From positions 434,001 through 498,000 of the forward strand of contig RBKR01000020.1 of NCBI GenBank assembly GCA_004835665.1: a DNA stretch of 64,000 nt. Direction: 5' to 3'. Positions 46,719-59,158 of this stretch are shown piece after piece. This stretch comes from Phoma sp. XZ068 (taxonomy: Eukaryota > Ascomycota > Dothideomycetes > Pleosporales > Didymellaceae). The first letter of the stretch is position 1, and each line of letters opens with the position of its first letter. The translations under genes and the position numbers were made by a program. Below the pieces are notes generated by a model that saw only the letters and a program-made list of their open reading frames with translations, was not told the origin of the DNA and did no database searches.

Positions 46719-49700
46719 CTACCAAACTAGCTTCTTCAGCGAATACCCAATCTGCTCTAAATACCCTGTACTCTTCTTCGCATCAAAGAGACTGATGATG
46801 TCCTTCTCTTGAACTCTTAGTGTCCTGCTCTCTCCGCCTTCAGGCTCTGGCACAGCCTTCTTTGCCTTGTTAGCAACCCTGACAACCTCTTCACAGATCT
46901 CCTTGACAACCTCGCCTTCGTTCTCCGCCTTCTCGCCCTCACCTGGCACACTACTCCTTGGCGGCAATGCTTTGAAAGCCAGGAATCTTCCCTCTTCAGA
47001 TTTCGCTTTCTTCTCGTCCTTCTTCTGCTCATCGTTCGCGGCCCCCGAATCTAGCGCTCTGGTATTACGGCGTACCAATTCGCCACCAGCGTCAGCACGG
47101 TACCTTATGACAAATCCGACGTTCTTTTCAGCATCCATGTGTCGCTGCGCAAGTGTACTTGTGATATAAACACCACGCATCAAGCCTTGAATGTTTTCCA
47201 GCGCAATGCGCTCAAACTCACGCACTTTCTCCGTGCCCCAATCCAAACGGCAGAAGTATATCGCTTTCTCTGTGAGAAGAAGGACAGCTTCCTCAAATGT
47301 TGCGGTCTTGACGTGGTTGGCGGAGGTAGGCACGCTGAGCGTCCAACCGTGAATGAGGTCTTCGTCCTCGTCTTCGATGACGCGGGCGGCGCAGCGTTCG
47401 ATGGCTGCCTGCCGGACCTTGCCAACATCGATGAAGTAATCACTGCTCTTCATGTCGGCTTCAAACTCGGAAAAGATGGTATCTGTTGCGCGGCCGAGAA
47501 GGTAGTCGATCACAGCTTGTGCAAAATAGTCGTTGACGATGTTGTTGTAGTAGCGGGTTAGTGTGAGGCCGAAGTCTGTGAGGGCACCAGTAATTTGTCG
47601 TTTGCGCGTGCGTGTGAAGTCGCCTTTCAGGGCGGCAGTGCCAGCGTACTGTCGTGAGATATTGTCGCCGTTGTCGGCCCAAAGCGTGTTGAACCAGGAT
47701 GTGGTGGGGTCGTTTTGTAGATCGATTGTGTAGTTTCCGGCTGACAATTGTTGTTCTAGTGCACCGCGAGCAGTTGCACTTTGTACAACGTTAGTACGAT
47801 CAAGACAGTCCATGCAGTTTGTGCGTAGAATGCCGGATTGTTTATGCTTGACTTCATCGGAGGAGATCTCTGTCCAACCTGTCGATTCAAGAAATGGACT
47901 GAGAGTGTCCATGAGCTTGGAGACGTTTTCGAAGTGCATCCCCCGGCAGACGTTATGGAAGTCGAACCATTCGAAGCCAAGTTTCTTTCCCTTGCCATCA
48001 ATGCCGCCGTGTTCATTCAGATTCTTGGCGTGCTGCTCGTACAACTCGCCAATCTTGGCTTCGGTACCGTGCTTGTCGATGAGCGAGGCAACGTAGACTT
48101 CTCTGTAGCGCGAGGCAAGGTCATTGAAGTGGCGTTTGAATGCCCGACTGTTGGTTTCGAATGATCCCCATGTGGTCACTTGCGGCTTGAGGCTGTAGGG
48201 AGACTGCGAGAAGAAGTGTGGTATTGAACCACGCAGCTGTGTGAATGAGTATATCTTGTCTTGCGATGTGTTCCAAGTAGGCGACGAGAGTATTTGTTCA
48301 GTCTCAACCGTATTGGCAGTGCAACCCTCGTCATCTATCCCACGACGAAGGTAGCGCAATCCAGCACGCTTGACTGAACGTCTTGAGACTAGAGTGAGCA
48401 AGAAGTCTTTGCCATCTGCGAGGTCTACTGCTGGTTCTTTAATAACCTGATCCGCTGCTGCACCTTCTTTATCCTGTTTCTCATGCCACGACTGCAATTG
48501 TATATCGTCTGGTGTGGCATCTTGGTCAATCACCAAGCTATCCGAATTGCCATCAGCAATTTTTAGCGTGAAAGGGCGCTGCCCAACGAATCCCTGTATT
48601 ATAGGCAAGATAAATGAATGCTGGCCAGCTTCAATAAAGGGTGTAACGATGTGCTGGTTCCAGAAGAACTGAGTAAAATTAGCAACAACGCATTTACGAG
48701 AGGATGACAAACTAACCAGAGGATCGTATTGCTTGAACAACGGGACACTAGCATTTGTAGGCTGTTTGTCGACGCTATGCGACAGGTCGTAGTCGTACGA
48801 GTAAAAGAAATTGCCTGACGAGAAGTACATCTTGGTTGTCTGCAACACTCGCGGTAGTAGTGCTATAGTTGCGGCGTCCTTGTCTCCTGCTAAGGCCTTC
48901 GGGATATCTTCTGGCTTGACGGAATCAGGCGTTGATTCTTCGACACTCGGCAACTTGTCTGTCTTTGCGGCTTCCGCCTCTTCCGTTGGGCCTGTAGAGT
49001 CGACATTCTTTGGAACGGTCTTCGCGGCTAGGTCCTCTTCTGAGCTTAGGCCTTGTGTTCGTCTGCTTTCTGCGCTCCAACCCTTGCGCGAAAACCACTT
49101 GTCAGCGAATCGTCCATATACGCCCTTCTTCTGCATGACATCTTCGGCAACGCTTGATCTCTTATCTGCAGGACCTCTCTGGCTGGTGATTGGGTCCTTA
49201 ACCTCGGTTTGTGTAGGTGCTGCTTCTTCGACCAGGGAATCGGTGACACTGGGCGCATCATCTTCGCTCCCACTGTCTGTGTCCTCCTCTGTCCTGCTCG
49301 GCTTGCTGTGTCGGAGTATGTGTTCGCGCGTGGAAGTGATAGCTTTATCAGCTTCGGATTGGGAGGCAAGAGGGATTAGGGCGACGTCGGTGATCTTGTA
49401 GATGGGTTTACCGCGTACTTGTGCGACCTGTTCGCGACCGCAGATGGATATTAGGAAGATGGATGTCGCGACTTTGAGAAGCCCTATCCATTGTCAATCT
49501 CTGCTCAACCACGCAGAAGCGGGGGGGTCATACCAACAACACCATGCGACTCGAAAGACGACAAACTACTCTCATCATCATGGTCGGTCTTGAGCAGGGG
49601 CCCTACATTGCCCTTGTAGTCGATCTTAATCGCCTGCTGCTGTTGTGCATGAACATGGGAGCGGGGTTGAAGCACGAGCCCATCGACGGCGGCGAAGATT

Positions 49701-49723
49701 ACAAGCTTCCTAGCCAGCGGCAT
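46719..49723 (-). CDS. SAC-domain phosphoinositide phosphatase with hSac2 domain (INPP5F/Sac2-like)
   Basis: Three exons (49723-49534, 49483-48717, 48668-46719) with introns of 50 and 48 bp give 968 aa. Intron 2 (GTTAGT...TTGCTAATTTTACTCAG) has no stop and a length divisible by three, so the frame reads through it. Removing it restores YDPL-FFWNQH, the typical RFFWN-like SAC motif. The catalytic CX5R motif is RTNCMDCLDRTN (about residue 605). Downstream lies an hSac2-type homology region (DYFIDVGKVRQAA, LIHGWTLSVP). The N-terminus begins PLARKLVIFAAVDGLVLQP and is followed by a long disordered Ser/Glu-rich insert. Such enzymes remove phosphate from membrane phosphoinositides (Sac2 prefers PI4P) on the endocytic pathway. 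Substrate preference is by family only. Confidence 0.9.
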
Positions 49724-50726
49724 GTTCGTGAATATGCGCTTTGCGCGTTAAATGGTCGTCAATAGCAACACATTGGCGGACTGAGGCTGGTGGTGACAGC
49801 CGTAGTGCGGGCAGATCGAGGTTCAGATGACGTAGTCGCGCGAATCTTTAGCTGCAGCGACCCCACGTTTTCATCTGTGCATTCGACGCCAATTTTGCTT
49901 TACTACCCAAACCGGTAATTCATAACCACCAATGTCCACCCATGTTATTGGCGCTGTAGACGCTGTAACCGTGATTGTTGAGGATATTTGGTCCACGGTC
50001 AGTCATATCCGCTCGGACGATGGCTTCTCCACGCTGATGCAGCAACAAAGTCCCTTGGATATTATTGAGCATTTTAATTGACTTGTTACAAGTCTATTCA
50101 TTGTATCTCACTGGTCGGCCGTGCAATTTGAGGCACGAGGATCATTTCAGGGTTTGGTATCTCACATGCGCCATACGGTCCTTGAGGCTGAGGCTCATAT
50201 ACTCCTTATGTTATCAAGTGTACTTACTAATAGTATACTTATTTCCCTCTCTAGAAGATTTAGTCTGTCTTATATAATATCAGTGATCATATAGTGTCTT
50301 GACCTGCGTCGTGCCCGGAGTTCTAAATCTACATTCCCGATGCGTATTACGCCAAGACCAGAGGCTGTCACAATTTCCGTTATTGTTGAAGCCAACGGAC
50401 TTCCCAGGCAACAGAAAACGAAAATGAGATAGATAAAATTGCTGTGATCCGTTCTTAGGCACCTTCGGACTCTCAGCTAAGCATGATTGTGGAACCGGAT
50501 ATTTGGTCACATTGCAACGGACATGTTCATGGAAAGCCTGAAGCGCGATTCCCGTAGTCAGGACTTCGAGGCTGAAGTGATTAGAGTGTTTAAATAAGAG
50601 CACAGAGAGTGTAGAGATAGTCATTTTGCCAGTCATTCGTTGCCTTTGTCAGGAGAGCTCCCTTTATTCTTTCTTTGCTACGTTCAACACATTCATTCAT
50701 TGCAGCTTTTACAGTCATTTTTGATT
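49724..50726. other. Intergenic, 1.0 kb, partly AT-rich
   Basis: The first 150 bases probably hold the promoter of the SAC gene. 50060-50600 is AT-rich and has a 118-codon minus-strand frame (50280-50636) without recognisable features, which I do not call. A TTTAAATA element near 50589 could serve the next gene. Confidence 0.4.
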
Positions 50727-52336
50727 ATGAAACCAGCTGTGCTAGTTTCTGTCCTGTTTGGGTTCGTCGGTGTTGCGACCGCTGCAGCAGTCCCTATAGC
50801 GCAACACCCGCCTAGCGAGCACCATCTTGACACGCGAAAACCGCCCGCAAAACCACCTGCACGCCCTCCTCCAAAAACTCCACCTCCTGTTGTACAGCCA
50901 CCTCCAAAACCTGCACCCCCCGTTAAGCCAAATCCATCACCACCTGTTAAGCCAACCCCAGCACCGGGGAAGCCAGCACCGGTCCCCCCTACACCCCCGA
51001 AACGCCCGTCAGGCAAAACATGCAAGCAGATTGCATTGCTCCGCCAGCAAGAGGAGTCGGAAGAGGAACCTGGTCCAACTGTACCACGCTCAGTCCATCT
51101 TGAATTGTCCAAGAGGGCCTTCAAAGGATCTAAAGGTCCTCAAGGCCCCTGCAAAGTCTCTAAATTCGTCAGTGGTACTTACGAGTCCTCTGGAAAAGAG
51201 GCAAAAGAAAATGTGGGCCCCTCCATGCTCTTCATCATAACTTGTAGACTAACCTCATAGCCTAACGCGCCAATTTATGGTTGGAAAAATCTAGATGTTT
51301 GCACTGACCAGGGTTGGTTCAAGGGAGACACCAGTCCTGCACTTAAGAAAAATGTGGCATTTCTGCAAACAGAGCATGTCCTCGAATGGCAGACCATTGC
51401 GGAATTCTTTGGCCCACACCTTTCGAAGCATTTTGCAACGACTCAGTTCATCAGTCCTGATCCTATCAACAATCAAGCTAAGACAGATTGGTGTGGCGCC
51501 TGGTCAACAACTTGGGAATTTGCAGGCCAAAATAAGTTTGCTCTTAAAGCAGGTGGTCCGGAGAAAACACCTTTCGAGTGGATTGCAGATGTGTACCCGT
51601 CGAAACAGCAATACCGCAACGAGTTCACACTATTGCAGCGCGGATCTAATAGCGTTAAAGGAAGAGTATGTTCTCTGCATATCATTTATGTACTCAGCTA
51701 ACCATATTCGTGCAGTTGTTCAACGATGATAGTATATTCACCGACGTAGATAAGATGCAAGGTAGAAAGTTGAAGAAGGGTATGGTTACTCTCGTAAGAG
51801 ATGAACCAAAACTTGCCATTGCCCGACTCCGCGATGTCGTCGGCGCGCGAAAATACCTCGGCGACCCTAAAGTCCGAAAATTCATGGCCGACGTCAAGAT
51901 CCGACTGCAAAATCGCTTCAACGAACTTGAAGATGCACTAGGAAAGCCCGAAAACAGTCGAGTAATTGGGGCTCAGCGCGGGTCCACAAGCGCCCCTCGG
52001 ACGATAGATGTCTGGAAAAAGCAAGACCTGAGCAAGCTCTGGGATGTCTTCATGAACAACAAATGGGTCGATGCGAAAAATAAGCAGCAAAAGTTCATGG
52101 AGAAGTGGATACTGCAGATTAAGAATAAGCACTGTACCGCCGCTATGATCAAGGCGCTTCCTAAGGACAAGACCAAGGATACACCGCAGCAGGGTGAAAA
52201 GAGAGAGGTCTGTGCCGATTATACTGCAATGGTTAGAGCATGGAAGGATTCGCAGATGTCCCCTTTCACTGCGCCCTGGACGGCAATAAGGGATCCAGCT
52301 GGGGACCGTCATACGCCCCCAAAGAATGGTCCATGA
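50727..52336 (+). CDS. Secreted proline-rich protein of unknown function
   Basis: Three exons (50727-51212, 51261-51665, 51716-52336) with introns of 48 and 50 bp give 503 aa. Intron 1 has a weak donor GTGGGC but a good ACTAACC branch site and TCATAG acceptor; intron 2 is GTATGT...TGCAG. A signal peptide (MKPAVLVSVLFGFVGVATAAA) is followed by a Pro/Lys-rich stretch (about 40-90; repeated PPxKPxPP units). Then comes a region with six Cys in the mature chain, an exon-2 block containing YGWKNLDVCTDQGW and TEHVLEWQTIAEFF, and a Lys-rich helical C-terminal half. I do not recognise the family. The layout suggests a cell-wall or extracellular protein. Confidence 0.7.
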
Positions 52337-52493
52337 TTAAGGAACGCGGTGTTGCAACATCGCTTGCAGATTTATTTGGAGGATAGCTGGTATGGCGTTG
52401 TGATTTATCGGTTCTTCCCTTGTGCAATAGATTGCTAGTTTTAGTTTTAGAAGAGTGTTTCAAGCCAGGTGCATTTGTCTATCAACTTTCTCC

Positions 52494-54296
52494 TTAGAAA
52501 TATGCTGAATACCGGCCAACTGTAAAGGGGAAGAAAGAGACATCAGAAAACCACTCTCTGGCGACCAAGCCATCACCATACTGGGAATCGCTCCAGTACT
52601 CTACAAGCTCGCTGCTACGCCGTGTCTCGCCAATCCTCTGAAACAACTCGTGAAGCTCTTTGCTAGGGCGCCACTGTCCTACTCTCCACCACAGCTGACG
52701 GAAAGAGGAGTTGTCGTTTCCCATATCGAAAGCTAGCCCTCCAGGTGCTACATATGCTATACCCCAAGCTAGGCGGTCATCTGGATATAAGGCAATAGCT
52801 GAGCGGTCGAAATTTGCGGTTTTACCATCCATGCTGCTACGATCTTCCGTCCCCATTTCTTCTGTCTCTGTGTCGTCCTCGTCAACGTCAACGTCCTCTT
52901 CCTCAGTTTCAGACTCTTCCTCTTCTTCCTCTTCTTGATGGAACTCGAGAGGTGCCCAAAGCAATGCCTCCTTAAGCTTAGGCATATCGACTGCAGCCCT
53001 TGCAAACGACTCTAAGAAAGGCTCCATTGTGTCGTTAATAGGTACGACGCGAAAGGTTGGCAAATTCCGACATATATTTTCTGAAGATGCATAATGCCAC
53101 TCCTTATCGCTGTCACCGTCGTCAAGCGGAGGATAAGCGAGGTCTTCTTGTATGTATTTACCTTTATCGTACCTCCCTTCCCCAGAGGGGCCTTGAAAAT
53201 ACCATGAGCCTGAAGGAGATCGAATGTGGAACATAACGTTCAAACTCTCTAGATTTGGCCAGGAAGGTGTTGTGGTACTGTCGTGGGGCCAAAACAAGGT
53301 CATATCAGCCATTACTCGTATTTCCATCTTTCGAAGATGTGAGGAGAGTAAGCGTAAGCTGGAGCTGAAGCAATCGTGTGTTCCAGGGTAAATTAAATTC
53401 GGTTGCGGTCTGCATTGCTCGCTGATCGCATCGTCAACGTTATTGATGAAATCAAGCTGAACTTGCTGCAACGAGACAGGAAGTTTAATCTCGGAGATGG
53501 CGTTGGCAAAATGATTCCTGGTATCTCGTAGATTCCCTTCATGATCGCGCTTGAAATGTTCAAGGACTGGGTCTGCGCTATTGGTCCACTGATCCGCTCC
53601 AAGTTTGCATCCCAGGTACTCAAGATTTGGACACCTCGCTGCAAGATCAACCAACAATCGCAAATCAATCCTTGATTGAGCGGCATCGTCGATATAAAGG
53701 CGTAGCTCCGGGTTGCGAATGCTGAGACCCTGCACCGAACGCAGTTTAGGAAGTTTATCGGGCGATAGCAGATGGACACGCCAGCTGCAAAACCGGTGGT
53801 GGTCACAATAGCACTTGTGAACCTGTCTTGTCGGTGTGAACACTGTGAGCTGAATCCTCTGAATAACACCGTCTTGAACATCCTCCACAATTCTTATCGC
53901 CTCGAGTGCTTTTGCGATCTGATCAGTGAATATTTCATCCTTTTCTTGCAATGCCCTCAAGGATTCACGACAAGAACCAGGCTCGGGTTTCGGGCTCGGA
54001 CTACGCTTCTTTTTCTTGTCTTGACGTGACTGTTCACGCCTTCTTGGTTCAAGCGCCTGGAACTTTGTGTGTATCTCAACTTTGCGAAGATAACGAGCGC
54101 GATGTGTGCTGAACGTGGCCAAGAAATTCTCACGCTCATTTGAGCTATTATTCTTGAACGTGAAACAAGCGAACGCCCCGGACGCTCGCTCTGCACCATG
54201 TTGGAATCTTTGTGAAACTAGAAGAGCGCTCTTAAGGTCGGGTCGCTCTAGAAAGTAGCAGACCTGGTCAACGATTTCTTGTGGAATGTTATTCAT
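52494..54296 (-). CDS. F-box protein
   Basis: A single exon encodes 600 aa. Residues 3-45 form an F-box (IPQEIVDQVCYFLERPDLKSALLVSQRF), which would bind Skp1 and place the protein in an SCF ubiquitin ligase. Residues 95-115 are very basic (DKKKKRSPSPKP). The middle part has LRR-like leucine patterns (LRLLVDLAARCPNLEYLGCKL, PKLRSVQGLSIRNPELRLYI), probably the substrate-binding region. A nearly pure Asp/Glu stretch lies around 450-485. F-box proteins of this type form large families in Pezizomycotina and their targets are mostly unknown. The 3' end faces the secreted protein gene 157 bases away. Confidence 0.88.
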   Translation of the reverse strand: MNNIPQEIVDQVCYFLERPDLKSALLVSQRFQHGAERASGAFACFTFKNNSSNERENFLATFSTHRARYLRKVEIHTKFQALEPRRREQSRQDKKKKRSPSPKPEPGSCRESLRALQEKDEIFTDQIAKALEAIRIVEDVQDGVIQRIQLTVFTPTRQVHKCYCDHHRFCSWRVHLLSPDKLPKLRSVQGLSIRNPELRLYIDDAAQSRIDLRLLVDLAARCPNLEYLGCKLGADQWTNSADPVLEHFKRDHEGNLRDTRNHFANAISEIKLPVSLQQVQLDFINNVDDAISEQCRPQPNLIYPGTHDCFSSSLRLLSSHLRKMEIRVMADMTLFWPHDSTTTPSWPNLESLNVMFHIRSPSGSWYFQGPSGEGRYDKGKYIQEDLAYPPLDDGDSDKEWHYASSENICRNLPTFRVVPINDTMEPFLESFARAAVDMPKLKEALLWAPLEFHQEEEEEEESETEEEDVDVDEDDTETEEMGTEDRSSMDGKTANFDRSAIALYPDDRLAWGIAYVAPGGLAFDMGNDNSSFRQLWWRVGQWRPSKELHELFQRIGETRRSSELVEYWSDSQYGDGLVAREWFSDVSFFPFTVGRYSAYF

Positions 54297-57200
54297 GACG
54301 AATGCAAAGACGACGCGATGTGAGCAGTGGCGATTGTTGGACGTTCTGACTTTATCTCGTTGTATCGGTGACCGAAGGGTCCACTACCCATGCACGGGCA
54401 AGGCTGCAGCACCTTTGAAAGGATCTAACTATATGAGTACTAGTGTCATATCTTCAAATGGTATCTTGTAAGAATTTCTCTCAATGCTCTACGACTTGTC
54501 CTTTTGGTAAAAGTAGTTACTTAACATAGTCAGCATCCTAAATCTATGCCAATAGTTTGCTGCTCCAACAGAGAGTCGGTCTCATGATTCACAGCAGCAA
54601 ATACCAGGTTCCAAGAAGACGCAGGACGTGACAACGAACGAAAAGAACATAATCGAGAGCCTGCGCCGCTTAAGAATCATGAAGGGGCATTTATAGTTTG
54701 GGCTAAGTGTCATTGAGCAACCCAGATGGAGGTCATTGCATATTCATTGCTTGATAGTTTCAACATCGGCATGACTATCCAATACAGCGAGGGCGGACGA
54801 GCTTCAGTTCGACCTAAGGAAGAGATCACACAAATTGCGAACGATATATGAATATTTTCCTGGGGGTTTCGGCCGTGCTATTGATAGATATTTGCCGCAA
54901 AGACGTTGGCTTAGGTGAGTGATCTTCTTTCTTGAGCATATTCATCCTTAGTCCACACGTGCGCACACTTTCCCATCGATATTTGATCGCCCTCGCGCCG
55001 AGAAGCCCAAACGCCTATGTAGTACTGTGACTAGATTTACTGTGGTAACAGGCATTCACACTGCTTCTCTGGACGGGACCTGGCTTCCATGATTTTGCAG
55101 CAAGAGATGAGGCGCAGCGCTTCTTGTAGTGAAGAGAACCTGCGTTCAGAGCATTGGTGCCTGGACAAGGACTCTAAACCGTTTTCGTACACTCGAAGAA
55201 TTCACCCGGACAGACACAAAACTTTTCCCTAGCGAATACATTAATTTTTTCATTTTTCCGGGATTCCGCTGTTCATCTCACGATGCCAGTACGTAAGACT
55301 TTCAGACGGCTGGCATGTGCATCGGCAGCGCTTCCGCATCAGACATCGTCAGTCGCAAGTGCGGCTCTGCAGCATCGGTACGGATTGCGGCTCTGCGGCT
55401 GTTAGTTCTGGGAAGAGCTTGGCCTCGAGTCTTGTTTGGACCATAATCTTTGCTCTTCTCCACTGAAAGATGGTTATGGTGAATACCTTTGGGTATGAGT
55501 GGGGCAAAATCACCGTGAAGCACAGATCTTCCGTGGTGAGACTGTTCTGGAAGCTCAGTCTGGTTTTGTGCGAATCTCGAACTGGGAAACCCGACGGATC
55601 TGGCCCTATGTTTGGCCTTTGGCGACTGTACGAGCGATTTCCAGTGCTACTCGTGAGCGTGCGGTGTACCCACCTAGTGCGATTGTCCGAGTGCGAGTGC
55701 GGAGTGACCCATGCTTCTTTCATCGTCACCTCGTCTGATGTCTAGCAGATGCACCTAGCTCTTCCGAGGTACACAGGAACTCAGATGCTCTACTGAATAC
55801 CAAACAAGGGTCTTAATCATATGAAGCTTTTCGCCGGCCTCTACCGTCCAGCATAGTGACAGTCAGGGGGGTAAGGTCTATCTGCCGATGATGTGCACCG
55901 AGGATCGCGCGACTTTAGGGTTGACGTATGACACGGAACGGACTTTAGGCACGCTTTGGGCCGAGCAGAAGCAGCCTCAAAACATTTGACCCAGAGTCGT
56001 ACAACAACACGCGAAAGCAGACTGCGACAACAAAGTTATCAAAGCGCACGCTTGAGCCGACCCTGCGTTGTTCAACATTTCCCCAGACTGGAGAACCCAT
56101 GTTGAACTCCACAGCATGGTGTCGCTCAACAATCCCAACACCCAACCAAAGCGCGCGCTCTCCAGGTTTGCTCCAGATGGTCAGCAAGAGGAGATAACGA
56201 AGTCTGCGGGTACACTACCTAATTGGGTTCCTGAGACTGCCGATCGATGTAAGCCGCATGCGTAAGTGCCGTACCACAATGCTCTCTTCACGCTTGTTTC
56301 CGACTGCCCGGGCCTGGGGATGCATTTCAACGGGTCAACTTTTCCAGAGACTCTCACTGTATTCTTGTGGTTGCATCGCTGGCGAGGCGTTACCTTTGGA
56401 GGCACTGATGCTTTTATTTTACCTCTTACAGTTTACCCCGCGAACAAAGCACGAAGCCCTTCGGAACATCTGCACTCTTCAGTGAAAGAAGCCATACTTG
56501 TCATCTCGCGTCAAGAAGCGTCAAGCCGCATCAAGATTCGATCGTCGGTACTCGGCAGGGTCAAGCTTTCAGGTGGACGGGAGGCGTCACTGGCACTAAC
56601 GAAATGTTGTTACATGGCGCATTTAAGAAACAGTGGGCCGACGTCAGCGGCGCAAGCTGTGGTTGGTCGACGCTTGGCGACTTGAATTTCTCTGTCGATA
56701 CGTGACGTCTGCGGTGGGGAAGGCATCAGTGGAGCGAAATTGGGGTGAAAATTTCTATGATTTGGGGAGAGGGGTGCGGATTGTGGGTGTCCGGGGACTG
56801 GAGAGCTGCCCAGGTGGAGAGCCTTTTGTGGAGGTGCACGTGTAGACAACGTGAAGGTGGTAAAAGTGTTGAAGAGTGCGAACAACAGTTCGTGCACCGC
56901 AAAGGGATCTGCAACACTATTATCAAATGGTAACTCGGTCCGCAACCGTACCGTTTTCCGTGGCTTCTGCCCAGCCGTTGTGTCGTCGGCTCCGTCGCCC
57001 TCCCTCTCACGAGCCGCACACGAAGCATCGCTTGCCCCGACCGTGTCAGAGCTTATTCCTTGAGCTATCCGTCCCTAAGGTCCACCATTATTTGCCAATC
57101 ACAACCTTTCATTTCGGAGGCTAGACCATAATAGGCAATGTAGCAGCGCTTTCCCGATGAGAGGGTTGCCCATACGCCTTGCCTGGCACAGTGAAATGCC

Positions 57201-57394
57201 CGTTGCGGGGGTTCCATGGGCTCCCACGTTGCTCTCCTGACCTTGATTGACCTGTGGAGGCTCTTTGCGGGTCCCCCGAGGGTGAGTTTTCGAGATGCAC
57301 ATAAGTAACACTCCTGCCCTCAGTTAGATCACCACACCCCAACTTCTCGGGTTTTTCTGATATTATCACCAAAAAGGTCGAAGGTACTGCCAAG
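54297..57394. other. Long intergenic region, 3.1 kb
   Basis: I see no supported gene. Frames of up to 139 codons (56266-56685) overlap others on the opposite strand and carry no motif. Just upstream of 57395 two hexamers match the CreA consensus SYGGRG (GCGGGG at 57206, GTGGAG at 57254), but this short consensus occurs often by chance. Confidence 0.4.
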
Positions 57395-59158
57395 ATGTAT
57401 CAGATTGGCAACATCTATGGTATCACCGCTATTGCGGTCATAGGTGGTGGTCTGTTCGGTTTCGACATCTCTTCTATGAGCGCTATGTAAGTGTGGCTTT
57501 CACTTCCGACGTCCTTGCTAACGCAGCACAGCCTGCCTACACAACAATACCGTTGCTACTTCAACCAGGGTCCTCTTGGCCCTGAGTACTCTGGAAACCC
57601 AGATGAGAAGTGTTCTGGTCCTAAGCCTGATGTCCAGGGAGGAATCACCGCCGCTATGCCCGGCGGTTCTTTCATCGGTGCTCTCATCTCTGGTTACCTC
57701 ACCGACAAGCTCGGTCGTCGTCGCGCCATTCAGGTTGGGTGCCTGATCTGGGTCATCGGTTCCATTATCTCTTGCGCTGCCCAGAACATTGGCATGCTCA
57801 TTGTTGGTCGATTCATCAACGGTCTTTCCGTCGGTATCTGCTCTGCTCAGGTACCCGTCTACGTTACCGAACTGGCTCCTCCCTCCAAGCGTGGTCGTGT
57901 TGTCGGCTCTCAACAGTGGGCTATCACATGGGGAATCCTCATCATGTATTACATCTCCTACGGTTGCACATTCCTTGAGGGCGAGAAGGCCTTCCGCGTC
58001 CCATGGGGTATCCAGATGCTCCCCGCTGTCATCCTCGCCATCGGTCTGGTTTTCTTGCCTGAGTCTCCACGCTGGCTTGCACGTAAGGACCGCTGGGAGG
58101 AGTGCCACCAGGTGCTCACCCTCGTCCATGGAAAAGGCGACCCCAACTCGCCGTTTGTCTCCCTTGAGATGGCCGAGATCAAGCAGATGATCGAGTTTGA
58201 GAGGCAGAATGCCGACGTCTCCGTTAAGGAGCTCTTCAAGCCTAACATGCTCAACCGCCTCCACATCGGCATCTTTACCCAAGTCTGGTCTCAGCTTACG
58301 GGAATGAACGTCATGATGTACTACAGTAAGCACTCATCAGTTGATTGTTTTTCTTTGATACTAAAGGTTGTCAGTTACCTACGTCTTCGGTATGGCTGGT
58401 CTTAGCGGTAACACTGGCCTGATCGCCTCATCTATCCAGTATGTTATCAACGTGGTTATGACCGTTCCTGCTCTTATTTGGATGGATCGATGGGGTCGTC
58501 GCCCTATGTTTGTTGTTGGTGCCGTCCTTATGATGACCTGGTTGTTTGCCAACGCCGGTCTCATGGCCACCTACGGGTCCCCGGCTCCTCCTGGTGGTCT
58601 CGACAACATCGCCGAGCAGTCATGGCAGATCCACGGTTCTGCTGCCTATGGTGTCATCGCTTGCACATACCTCTTCGTCGCATCGTACGCGCCCACCTGG
58701 GGGCCCGCGTCATGGGTATATCCCCCAGAACTGTTCCCTCTGCGAGTGCGTGGTAAAGCTGTCGCTCTTACCACGTCCTCCAACTGGATCTTCGTAAGTC
58801 ACCCAGCACTCGAAATTCTTAATCTTAGAAAGCAAACTGACTGGAAATCCAGAACTTCGCACTGTCCTACTTCGTCCCTCCTGCGTTCGTCAACATCCAG
58901 TGGAAGGTCTACATTATCTTCGGTGTCTTCTGCGCAGCCATGGCAATCCACACATTCTTCCTGTTTCCTGAGACAGCTGGAAAGACCCTCGAGGACATCG
59001 AGGAGATGTTCATGGAAGGCATTCCTGCCTGGAAGACCAAGGTTGACTACAGCAATTCCCGCCGTGCCGAACGAGGCATCGTTGACCCGGAGAAGCTTGG
59101 TGGCTTTGAGCACAGCTCAATCAAGATGGAGAATGCCGACGCTGCGACCAAGGCTTAG
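57395..59158 (+). CDS. MFS sugar transporter (hexose-type, SP family)
   Basis: Four exons (57395-57486, 57532-58325, 58375-58793, 58853-59158) with introns of 45, 49 and 59 bp give 536 aa. The N-terminus is short (MYQIGNIYG) and leads directly into TM1 with GGLFGFDISSMSAI. Family signatures are all present: DKLGRRRAIQVG, GRFINGLSVGICSAQVPVYVTE, PESPRWLARKDRWEE, QLTGMNVMMYY, DRWGRRPMFVVGA, WVYPPELFPLRVRGK and PETAGKTLEDIEEMF. Twelve membrane segments are expected at the plasma membrane, with proton-coupled or facilitated monosaccharide uptake. Sugar preference cannot be read. Weak CreA-like hexamers upstream are compatible with glucose repression. Confidence 0.94.

Noticed and set aside
56266..56685. 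139-codon plus-strand frame in the gap before the sugar transporter
   Set aside because: It has no motif or splice partner and lies among equally long random frames.
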